This document shows positions 55,740 to 64,000 of a stretch of DNA of 64,000 nucleotides, one piece after another. Source of the DNA: Rutstroemia sp. NJR-2017a BVV2 (Eukaryota; Ascomycota; Leotiomycetes; Helotiales; Rutstroemiaceae); assembly GCA_002946415.1 (NCBI GenBank), contig NJPS01000002.1, positions 186,001-250,000 of the forward strand. Reading direction: 5' to 3'. A model generated the notes under the pieces. It ran no database searches and was not told where the DNA came from. It saw nothing but the letters and a program-made list of their open reading frames with translations. The translations under genes and the position numbers were made by a program. Every line of letters starts with the position of its first letter. Positions within the stretch are counted from its first letter, which is position 1.

Positions 55740-56411
55740 ATGACAACAACTCAGCGTGAGCTAGAGGAGTGCTGTTTTGACTTTGCAGCCAAATGGTTAC
55801 CTTCTATATTGGAAGATCATAAATGGGACTGTGCTGAGGCGGCTGAGTTAAACAAATGGACAAGCACTTTGGTTGCACGCTACGGTAAACTACCTGCTCA
55901 TGCAATAAACAATGATTCCGAGACACCCCTACAAGACGTCTTCCTCGCTACAACTGTAGTTCGACACACGGCTGTACATCGACTTCCAGTGACTGCGCAA
56001 GGGATACAAAAAATGATTCAATCAGCGTTACAGCTTGCACGGACTCTTGGCGATCACTCAAGAGCTGAAGGTTTCGAAGGCTTACATCTCGAGATGGAAA
56101 GTCGTATCAGAGATATGGAGCTTAACAAGAACTTTTTAGAGAACAGGTTCGATGAACAGCTCCAGGTCATTTCCGAGCAGCGTGCAGAACTTGATAGACA
56201 GGAGAAAGAGGCGTTAGCGACAATGCTTCAAGAAGACCAGAAGAACAAGCAGCTTGTAGGATCATTCCTAGAAGGTGCAGTCAAAGCTATCTTTGGACAA
56301 CGTGACGAGATCGGAATTATAAAGTCGACAAACATGGTCAATAGTGCACATGAGGATGATAGGAATGATAGAAATGAAATCCAGAATGTTGCGAAGTGTG
56401 GATCGACATGA
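55740..56411 (+). CDS. Unrecognised helical protein
   Basis: A 223-aa frame from ATG 55740. It starts with an acidic/aromatic block (LEECCFDFAAKWLPSILEDH, KWDCAEAAELNKWTSTL). A middle with VVRHTAVHRLPVTAQGIQKMI follows, then a clear coiled coil (MESRIRDMELNKNFLENRF... RAELDRQEKEALATMLQEDQ), and FLEGAVKAIFGQRDEIG near the end. No family was recognised. It follows the 55135-55671 frame by 68 bp on the same strand and may be the second part of one gene. Content and coiled-coil pattern argue for a real coding sequence. Confidence 0.55.
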   Translation: MTTTQRELEECCFDFAAKWLPSILEDHKWDCAEAAELNKWTSTLVARYGKLPAHAINNDSETPLQDVFLATTVVRHTAVHRLPVTAQGIQKMIQSALQLARTLGDHSRAEGFEGLHLEMESRIRDMELNKNFLENRFDEQLQVISEQRAELDRQEKEALATMLQEDQKNKQLVGSFLEGAVKAIFGQRDEIGIIKSTNMVNSAHEDDRNDRNEIQNVAKCGST

Positions 56412-56629
56412 TATACATATTTATATATCATTTATTTTATTGCAATCAATTGTTTTTATTACACTTTCTAGCAAAAGTTTAGCATTGTGTATATAATACA
56501 TTGTGGTTTTTAATTATTATTCGAAGTTGAGGTAGTGGAAAAGTACGCCGCTCACTGACAAACCACGTTACCAATTCGGACATATTCTACCCATGTTTTG
56601 CATATGAAATCCGCACCTAATTATAACTT

Positions 56630-56748
56630 AGCTCAAAAGTGTTTTGTATGCAACAAAACAAATGAGCGAACTCGTCGGCATCATATACTCACAGATAATC
56701 AGGTTTGTGATTCGAGCAGTCAATTGGTATAAAGAGGGGAGGCTCAAG
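56630..56748. repeat. 119-bp copied fragment of the DUF7708-type gene
   Basis: Matches 61898-62016 in the same orientation with about 8 differences in 119 bp. The source encodes the ELKSVLYPTKRMSELVAIIY segment and beyond. Here the copy is outside any gene and ends exactly where the small palindromic element at 56749 begins. Confidence 0.85.
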
Positions 56749-56871
56749 TAGGCTGCGAAATGGGTACCCATGGGTGGGTAATGGGACCTCCTCAACCCAC
56801 CCAATGGGTACCCATTCGTCATCATAACTCACCCATGGGTGCCCCCACCCGAAGGGTAGATTCGCAGCCTA
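56749..56871. mobile_element. Small palindromic MITE-like element with TA ends
   Basis: Begins TAGGCTGCGAA (56749-56759) and ends with its exact inverse TTCGCAGCCTA (56861-56871). TA stands at both ends, as in TA-duplicating elements. The interior is built from repeated GGGTACCCATGGGT-like words and their inversions, so it could fold into a long hairpin. It has no coding capacity. It sits immediately against the copied DUF7708 fragment. Confidence 0.65.
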
Positions 56872-56911
56872 TCTGTGCTGCAATTAATGAACAACCACAG
56901 CCTCTGTTACA

Positions 56912-59900
56912 CTACCTCGTATTATCGCTCCTTGCTATCGTATCCGCATCCAGGCCCTCATGCACATCCACTAAGTACTTATCAAATTTAGCAGCTATAT
57001 CAATGACATGCTTCAATTCCGTATATCCCATCGACTTCTTCTTAAACAACGCCAATTGACGAGCAGTTGTGATAGCATTCCGGATTTGACGACCATTCAT
57101 ATCGTATTTAGCGAGACGTGGCAAGTTTGCTCGAAGTTCGGCTATATTAGGAGGAAGCTCGGAATCGGTGGGAGCGTTGTTGATCAAAGGCGTGAAATAG
57201 ATATCTCCGAGTCGTTCTATGAAATTTTTCCATACTTTTTGTCGTTGGTTCTCGGTTAGATTCTCGTAGCGGAGAGCCAGCTGGATTCGGGATTTGAATG
57301 CTTCGTCGAAGGTGCCTACGCGATTACTTGTGAGGAGAAGAATGCCTGTGGTTTTATATGAGTATGCATCTGTGTATTTGCGTCTGGATGTGGTGCTTCC
57401 TTACCATCGTAGTATTCCAAAATGCGTAGGAAAACTGGATTCGTGTTAGAATAATATCTCTGATGTCAAAGCTCTCTAGGAAGGGTTACCTGACACCAAC
57501 GCGTTTCGTTGAAGGTCTTGTAGTGTTCGCTGCTCCAGGAAAACATCGGCCTCATCAAGAAGGACGACTTTGAAGTGTTAGTTCATGGTTCCCAGTAGTA
57601 TCAACGCTGACGCAAAGGTAGACCGCATGCGAATACCTACCGCAGTTCCAAATTTTCCCGAGATACAGTACACTCTCCAAATACTAAATAAAATTAGCAG
57701 GGGATCAAATCAAACGAATGTCTGCAGCCATCCTGGGAATACTCTACCTTCTCTACGTCTTCTGGATCCGTTCCAATATCTCCACACGTGACGCGATACA
57801 ATGGTTTTTCTGCAATTTCCGCAACACTGCGTATAACTATTAGTTTGGACCAATCTTTCAGAAGCGGGCATGATTTCTACCTTTCTGCTGTCAGAGTCTT
57901 TCCAGTACCAGGACCCCTGTAAGCAGTTAGTACCTTTTCCATTCTCCTAGAGTTTCATGCAGCCCACCCATGAAGCAAGACGATTAAGCCATTTCCCTTC
58001 CCACTGATAAGGTCCGAATTCTTATCCGCAGCTATCTTGTTCTTGACCAATGCTTCAATCAGTTCTTTCGTGGAGTCTTCCATAACCAAACCCTCGAAAG
58101 CCCTTGTGTTCCAAGCAATCGGGCTAATTTTATCGACTTGGAGGGTCCCTTGGTTGAAGTTAGCACGAAGTTTCCATGCAGACTCTTCGGGTTATCATAC
58201 TCCATTTCTTTTCATTCATATTGAATCCATCTATCGTACTAGGAAGTAGGAGGCAGAAGTCTCCATCGGGAGGTTCGTCTTGGCTCATCTTTGCCGGCCC
58301 AAGATCATCCCGAAGTTTGGTTGGTTGGTTATATGTCGACTTCGGTGGGTGCATTTTTCTGTAAGCGGCCATGTCGATCATATATCTTACGGTTGACTTG
58401 AATAATGAAAAATATCTTAGCAATGGATTTTGGGAGCGAGACACTTCTTGTCGGTACTTACATTATTTTCCGTGTAGGATACATAACGCTGTTCTCTGCA
58501 ACTCCAGAATACTCTACCTCGTGCTCGAATCGATGCCTCCATACCCTCTTCGGCAAAACTTAGAGGGTAGATATTGAGACCTCTTATTGGAAATGGTTCG
58601 TTGGAATGGTCCGGATAGAATACTGAGAGCGTTTCTCTGGTTTCTTGGAAGCTTCCATCGAAACTCCAGGAATATGCATTCAAGGTTCTGCATGACCGGT
58701 GCTTTCGGTCGCGGAATTGTGATAGTGGAGCCTTTGCATTAGGGGGAACTGGTGCTGCTGCGGAAAGCCAAGCATCTTGGATATATACTCTGGTCATCTC
58801 ATTTTCGCGTCCGTCATTGGATTTGGTTTGGATCAATGGCTTCCCTGGCGGCTATTTCATGACCGTCTGTTAGCACATCGAACATAAGTTTCCCGTCTAG
58901 TTGGTATTTTTGACTTGCTCCAGGACCACGTGGACATTGTGACACGAAGAACTCTCATAGTCTGGTGTTTAGGGTATACTTACGTAGATATAAGCAAGAT
59001 ATTTCATAGTTATCAATTTTTCACCCAACAATCTGTCAACCTTCGCATACGTCTTTCCCCAGTTAATCTCTAAATACTGCAGGAAGAGGTCGACATGACG
59101 CTTTTCATCACCACTCAGTTGAGGCGTTTGTTCCTTCCAAAATGCACGATCATGGTAATACCAAAAGAATGGTGCGGGTATTTCTTGTCCAACCTCGAAT
59201 GTTGGATAGAACCCGTCGGGCCTTGCGGCTGTGTTTCGGGCAGCCTTTTCTGCCATGGCCTTCAAAGCATCGCATATGTCCTGGGATATGAGCGCCATCG
59301 ATTCGTTTTCCACGAATGATGACAGCTTTTCCGAATTTACTTTCACCGGATCTCGAAATCGTGGGCAAAATCGATTGACAGGCCTTTCTATGGTGCAGCA
59401 CACGTAGTCTTTGAAAACTACAAATGAGATTCCGCGCTGTCGCTCGATGAACAATTCGAGATTTGTTAGGGGTTGCCCACCATGAAGATGGTATGATCTA
59501 TCTTCGTTAGCCATCAAGACTGGATGACGCTGATACGTGCCGAATATTGGCTTGCGACTATCCCGATAACATTTTACTCGATGTAGAATCTGGTATTGCA
59601 GAGCTACGGAGTTCTCAGTATCCGTCGAAGATAGTGAGTCGTATTGTCGTGACTTTTCTTTAAGTCCTCGAATCATTGCTAGGAGTATTTGGTGATTTGT
59701 ATTTGGGGGGGCATTGATGATCCGACAGATTTCAGAGGTCAACTGAGACTCAGATACATTGACATGCCGGGACGGACTAGGCCAACTTGGTGCGCTCGTG
59801 GAGTTGATCGGTTTGCTCGAGTTTTTGTTCTGATTTATCTCGAGCCGAGGTGCTTGGATTTTTGGTGTAAGGAAAGGTTTGAAGCTCCCAAGCCTTTGTT

Positions 59901-60937
59901 GTTCAACTGGTAATTGTCCTGCAAATTCCATCATTGAGTCCTGCTCTAAACGGGCCATCATTAAACGCTTCTTGTTTTGCTGTTCCAACAGCATTAATTG
60001 CATTTCATAATCTTCCAATGCATGGTTACGAGAACCACTAGCTGTCCCCACCGCCGGAGGTGGCGCTCCAGGTGTGAACTTAGGTAACTCCTCGTCGGGG
60101 TGAGGGGGATTTTTTTGCAGCATCTGACTAACATGAGCATTCTGTCAAATAAGAAGGACGTTGTATATCTATGTAAATCGCTCACCTGTGAGAATCTGTC
60201 AGCATTCCCGGTCTTTTGAATGTTGGCTAGTTGTTCCGTGAGTTTTCTCGGGTACTCTGGCTGGAGCAGAAACCCTCGCGACGGCGGAGGCGGCCCGAGG
60301 TTCTCCTGATCTTTGTTTAATTCATGCATTAGAAACAAAGTGTTTTCGTGTTTTACTTACACGAAGCTTTGCTGCATCTTCGATCAGTTTACTTCCATGC
60401 TTTGTGGATACAAGGTTAGGATCTCCTTGCATTCGACCTATCAACAAAAGGAGGTGTTCTTCGATTTCATCCGCACCGCCGGTTCGATCTTGCGAAACAG
60501 TTGAGAAATTGGACGTGTACTTTTTGGTTTTCGATTCATGCTTTGTTCCTGTGTCGGATTGTATTAACAAGGCGTTCTTCGTGTCAAAGTTGGGTCTGGT
60601 GCTTACCTTCGTCACTCTCGTACTGGGTTGTGGGATTTTCATCAGCTCGATATTTGCCTTTGCCATGGTCTACTTCACTATCTTCACCATCCTCTTCATA
60701 TGCATCATCGCTCCACCTCTCGTCGTGCTCCCTCTGGCTCTCTTCTTGGCTCCTTCGCCCCCCAACTTCTTCGCTCTGCCCCTGATCTTGGTCCCTCTGA
60801 TCATTATCATATTCACCATCCCATTTTGCATGCTCGCTATAGATTACTTTAAAATCAGCCGTTTCATTGAATTCCTCATCCAGCTTCGGAAATGTATTTG
60901 CGTATTCCAAAGCCTCATCCGCGCCGAAACGATTCAT
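56912..60937 (-). CDS. AAA+ ATPase of the fungal DUF7025 type
   Basis: Thirteen exons sum to 1,071 codons (1,070 aa): 60937-60607, 60548-60361, 60310-60186, 60123-58984, 58851-58462, 58356-58201, 58148-57968, 57916-57881, 57826-57748, 57683-57641, 57568-57490, 57435-57405 and 57345-56912. The first ~200 residues are acidic and probably disordered. The middle is the fungal-specific region that precedes AAA modules in this family (HLHGGQPLTNLELFIERQRG, GRVFWSCREQRYVSY). The AAA module has HGGPGTGKTLTAES as Walker A, then YRVTCGDIGTDPEDVEKYL and VVLLDEADVFLEQR as Walker B. TSNRVGTFDEAFKSRIQLAL carries sensor 1 and the arginine finger. A lid region lies near NGRQIRNAITTARQLAL. It is a protein-remodelling ATPase of unknown substrate. 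Head-to-head with the DUF7708-type gene, 393 bp apart. Confidence 0.9.
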
Positions 60938-61330
60938 AACTGAAATCTCCCTGCGCCAAAGTCTGTACTCGCAGTAATAAAATAAGTCGAGGGGTCGCAG
61001 ATAAGTGTGCAGGCGACAATAAAATTCACGTACAGACGTGATACAGCTGAAAATATGGTAGATGGCGGGTGAAGCCTGACCGTGGCGCTTAAGCGTGCTG
61101 ATATATCGATAAAATGTGGTGGGGCACGTTGTGATTGGCGCAGAGGTCCAGGGGGGACGAGGGCGGGGGCGGAGTCATGTTGGGGGTCGCACAGCCTTGA
61201 TCGCGACACGAATGAATTGTACAATATATAAACAATCAACCAGCTCTACTACAATATATACAATATATCTCACCTATCTTCGATAACATCATAACACTCT
61301 TCTTCGCGTCGTGTCGCCAACATTTCCAAG
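60938..61330. promoter_or_regulatory. Divergent promoter, AAA+ ATPase / DUF7708-type gene
   Basis: 393 bp between two divergent starts, so the genes could be co-regulated. An ACAATATA direct repeat lies at about 61219-61268. No recognised factor site. Confidence 0.4.
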
Positions 61331-63108
61331 ATGCGCGCTTCCTTCTCACCAGGAGCATGGTATCCCAAGGACCTTGAACCTCAGCCGTAAGTTCCCACAT
61401 TGTATTTTGTAGCTGGATCACATGTACATTACAGTAAGCCTAACAAAATTGTGGCAATTCCAGCATGACCAGCCTTGCAGACGAGTCATACAACAATGCC
61501 GTGAAGTACTTTGGTGAAAAGCTGACAAGGGATGAATGCAAACGAATATGGCTGAACGACAAGCACACTATAGAAGATGTGCAGCAGGCCATTGAAGATG
61601 CAAAAACAGCATATGAGGCGAAGGGGAAAGATTCCAAGACATATCTATTGATCCATAAATTCTCCTCCCGGGTACTCCATTATGCAGACATATTCGACAC
61701 CTTGTCACAACATCACCCGGAATATGTTTCTTTGGTATGGGGTGCAATTAAATTTGTTTTCGTCGTAAGCTATAATACCAGTTCCATTGTGACTATTCTT
61801 GAACTAAAGAGTGATTAGGGGGTCATTAATCATGGAGAGCTAGTCGCTCAGTTGTCCAAGGCACTCAGCTCCATCGCGGACTTCCTTCCACATGTAGAGC
61901 TCAAAAGTGTCCTGTATCCAACCAAACGAATGAGCGAACTTGTCGCCATCATATACTCACAGATAATCAGGTTTGTGATTCGAGCAGTCAATTGGTATAA
62001 AGAAGGGAGGCTCAAGCATATGTTAACATCGATTACTCGACCGTACGCCTTGCGTTTCAAGGACCTTTTGGATGACCTCAAGACTTCCTCACGACAGCTT
62101 GATCAGCTGGCCGTAGCAGCAGCGATGGTGGAACAGCGTGATATGCATCTCGAACAGAAAATCTCCCACCAGGTACTTCTCGAGGTGCGAAACATGATAC
62201 AAGGTAATTTAACAAACTCCGAACCATTGGGTTAACGTCCATTGATAAGTATAACTAATGGGTAATTCTCAGCTAACCACGGCCTGAACATGGCCAGTCT
62301 TCTCGATACCAACAAGCGAGTGTGTGATATCCAAGTATCGCAGATCCTCACTTTTGCTGCTTCCTCAATCCTGCAGCCACCAGAAACTACCCGAAAATTG
62401 TGCTCAGCAATGCGTAATCGTCGCCGATTTCAGCACGGTGTATCGAGCTTCTTTGCCTCAACCCCAAAACTTCAAGAATGGAGTTCTACGAAAAGTTCCT
62501 CTCATATCTCGATTTCCGGCTCATATGCAACTCGTCATTGCGCGCAAGACTTCGCTGTCGATGTGATTAGCCTCATTTCTGAGAGCAGAATACCGGTAAT
62601 TTGGATTTTAAACCCAAATCTGACTGGAGATAGTTCCACTGTTCCCACCACTATCGATATCCTCAAGCATTTGGTGTTGCAAATTCTTCAAGTTAACCAG
62701 CACCGCTTGACAGAAAAGTCCTTATCACTCAGCGCCACACAATTCCAATGTGCAAAGTCTGAGGAAGAGTGGTTCGACCTCCTTGTCTCCGCGTTAATGG
62801 ATCTCCCGTTGTTGTACATCGTCGTTGACCTCGAGGTCCTGAAATCAGCACCAGCCGAAAAAGGATTGTTGGTCCACGGCTTTTTAGATCTTGTGAAAAG
62901 GCTGTCCAGTGGAAACGCTAATACAGTGATGAAGATTGTTTTCATCAGCTACTTTCAATCTGTGACATCGGCAGCCGACATTCCAACTAACGAAGTATTG
63001 TGTATTCCAAAGGCAACAGACACAACGTATAAGAGTAGGAAGAGGAATAAAAGGCAGATATATACTAATAGAAGTAAAACTACTAGTATACTGAAGCTGC
63101 GATTCTAG
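61331..63108 (+). CDS. DUF7708-type protein (N-terminal part of a fungal STAND architecture)
   Basis: Exons 61331-61386, 61464-61764, 61819-62203 and 62273-63108 sum to 526 codons (525 aa). The N-terminal half matches the fungal DUF7708 region: HPEYVSLVWGAIKFVF, LSKALSSIADFLPHVELKSVLYPTKRMSELV, YSQIIRFVIRAVNWY, then MLTSITRPYALRFKDLLDDL. In many ascomycetes this domain precedes a NACHT NTPase and ankyrin or other repeats in STAND proteins. Here the C-terminal half has a degenerate P-loop-like strand pattern (IPVIWILNPNLTGDSS, LPLLYIVVDLEVL) but no GxxxxGKS. It ends with a basic tail, so it lacks a working NTPase and sensor repeats. A 119-bp piece of exon 3 is copied at 56630-56748. Role unknown; divergent from the AAA+ gene. 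Confidence 0.75.
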
Positions 63109-63309
63109 TGACTAATCTAACGAGGCTTGTACCCTTAGACTGCGCCCTGAACGAATGCTGCTGCTGAAGCATCGCCTGAATGAACTAAGGGTGCTAGAGC
63201 TAGTCAAGTACTGGCACGAGTCGTGCCTCCTGTGCGACAAACGGCGAAGATCTCGCCTACTCAGGAGGGGTAATCTCAGGAGCAGGAAAGTGGGAGACGC
63301 CAGTTGTTT

Positions 63310-64000
63310 TCACTCTGCTGGTCGACCAAAAAATTCAAAGTGAACTGATCCATTGTCGGTAAACGGTATCGGCAGTCCAAATTCATCCACTTCCCCCACA
63401 CCCATCGCTTGCGCTTCCTTGTGTCTCGCTTCAAGCTGCCAGAATTGTTGGATCATTTGAGCGACCATAACGCTGTTCCACATCCCCTCGTGTCGCGAAC
63501 ACCGTAACAAGAGTCCCATGGCCGCTGTTCGAGTAGAGACAGCAGGACAGTTGACAGAGACGTAATAAAGCGGTCCTATCAGGCCCAAATCGCTGCTGAA
63601 AGTAACCGGCGGCTTTCCATTCTTCGCATCCTGTTCCGCAGTTGCAATTAACGGTCTCGACAAGTTGATGACAATCTGAAAGTCGTCCAAATATCCCAAG
63701 AATCTCTTCGCGCTCAATACTTCAGAAAGAGGCCTAATATCACTCATGTCAGGTTGGATACCAGCCATAATTTTCACTGTTGTGTGATGTATTTTCAACA
63801 GTGCGGCGGCTTGCAGTTCTCTGCTGGTGAGATCTTTGCTTTTGGATGCCATGAATTTTGCGAATGCAAGGTTCCAGTGAGATAATTGGGGCGTGTATTT
63901 GTTGAATAAAGCAAGGCTTTCAGGGGGTTGTGAAGCGACAGGCAGATCTCCACTGCGTATCTTCAAGTCAGCATCTGGTGGTAGAGAAACGATAGCCTCG
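63310..64000 (-). CDS. C-terminus of a probable Zn2Cys6-type regulator (partial, off the right edge)
   Basis: An open minus-strand frame enters at the window edge and stops at 63310, giving about 230 residues. No start is inside the window. The helical blocks match the C-terminal domain of fungal transcription-factor-like proteins (DUF3468 group): LSHWNLAFAKFMASKSKDL, LQAAALLKIHHTTVKIMAG, and LGLIGPLYYVSVNCPAVSTRTAAMGLLLRCSRHEGMWNS, followed by a short acidic region. The CRHEGMWNS block is the most telling. The zinc cluster, if present, lies beyond the window, so a regulatory role is inferred from the C-terminal family only. Confidence 0.65.
   Translation of the reverse strand, partial: EAIVSLPPDADLKIRSGDLPVASQPPESLALFNKYTPQLSHWNLAFAKFMASKSKDLTSRELQAAALLKIHHTTVKIMAGIQPDMSDIRPLSEVLSAKRFLGYLDDFQIVINLSRPLIATAEQDAKNGKPPVTFSSDLGLIGPLYYVSVNCPAVSTRTAAMGLLLRCSRHEGMWNSVMVAQMIQQFWQLEARHKEAQAMGVGEVDEFGLPIPFTDNGSVHFEFFGRPAE

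Noticed and set aside
58149..58200. Apparent frameshift in the AAA+ gene after EKKW
   Set aside because: Explained by a 52-nt intron (GTATGA donor, GCTAAC branch-like site, CAAG acceptor) that restores WRTLQVDKISPIAWN and the whole-gene codon count.

Overview
This window is nuclear DNA of a filamentous ascomycete. The evidence is short 48-145 nt introns with GT-AG borders, HET-domain and NLR genes, Zn2Cys6 regulators, a PKS-NRPS gene, PTH11/rhodopsin-type and SYLF proteins, and a pogo/Fot-type transposon. The gene families fit Leotiomycetes (Helotiales-like), but that placement is inference from family content only. No tRNA, rRNA or CRISPR array was recognised.

Layout. 1-1.6 kb: 5' part of a UDP-glycosyltransferase with an apparent frameshift, running off the left edge. 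2.2-2.5 kb: MITE-like inverted repeat. 3.3-5.6 kb and 8.1-10.2 kb: two same-strand Clr5-domain/TPR paralogs, separated by a second MITE-like element and a rhodopsin-domain remnant. An intact pogo/Fot transposon (10.2-12.1 kb, 58-bp perfect TIRs, TA target duplication) sits at the 5' end of the second paralog. 13.1-17.2 kb: an NLR (HET, NB-ARC-type NTPase, about 13 near-identical TPRs). 19.7-21.7 kb: SYLF/Ysc84 protein. 24.5-25.0 kb: small one-pass membrane protein. 26.6-29.6 kb: tail-to-tail DnaJ-domain pair, one broken and one intact. 30.4-31.1 kb: chimeric relic of a hydrolase and an arylesterase-like gene. 31.3-34.0 kb: HET protein with an N-terminal membrane region.

34.7-54.7 kb is a compact biosynthetic cluster: trans-acting enoyl reductase, MFS exporter (divergent from it), NmrA-like protein, Zn2Cys6 regulator, and a seven-exon, 3,967-residue PKS-NRPS (KS-AT-DH-cMeT-KR-ACP-C-A-PCP-R). 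The synthase lacks a recognisable ER domain, which the trans ER would supply. A linear reduced, C-methylated polyketide would be condensed with an amino acid or related monomer and then released by the terminal R-type domain. Two departures from consensus matter for the product: Asn replaces the usual amino-group-binding Asp in A-domain motif A4, and Arg replaces Lys in the R-domain Tyr-x-x-x-Lys. The motif TCGCCGA recurs upstream of the cluster genes.

55-64 kb: two unrecognised ORFs with a 15-bp tandem repeat, a 13-exon AAA+ ATPase divergently paired with a DUF7708-type gene, a 119-bp copied fragment of that gene carrying a small palindromic element, and the C-terminus of a probable Zn2Cys6 regulator at the right edge. 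Exon models were built by hand. Those for the PKS-NRPS, NLR, AAA+, SYLF, J-protein, ER, MFS, small membrane protein, first Clr5 and DUF7708 genes all sum to a whole number of codons.
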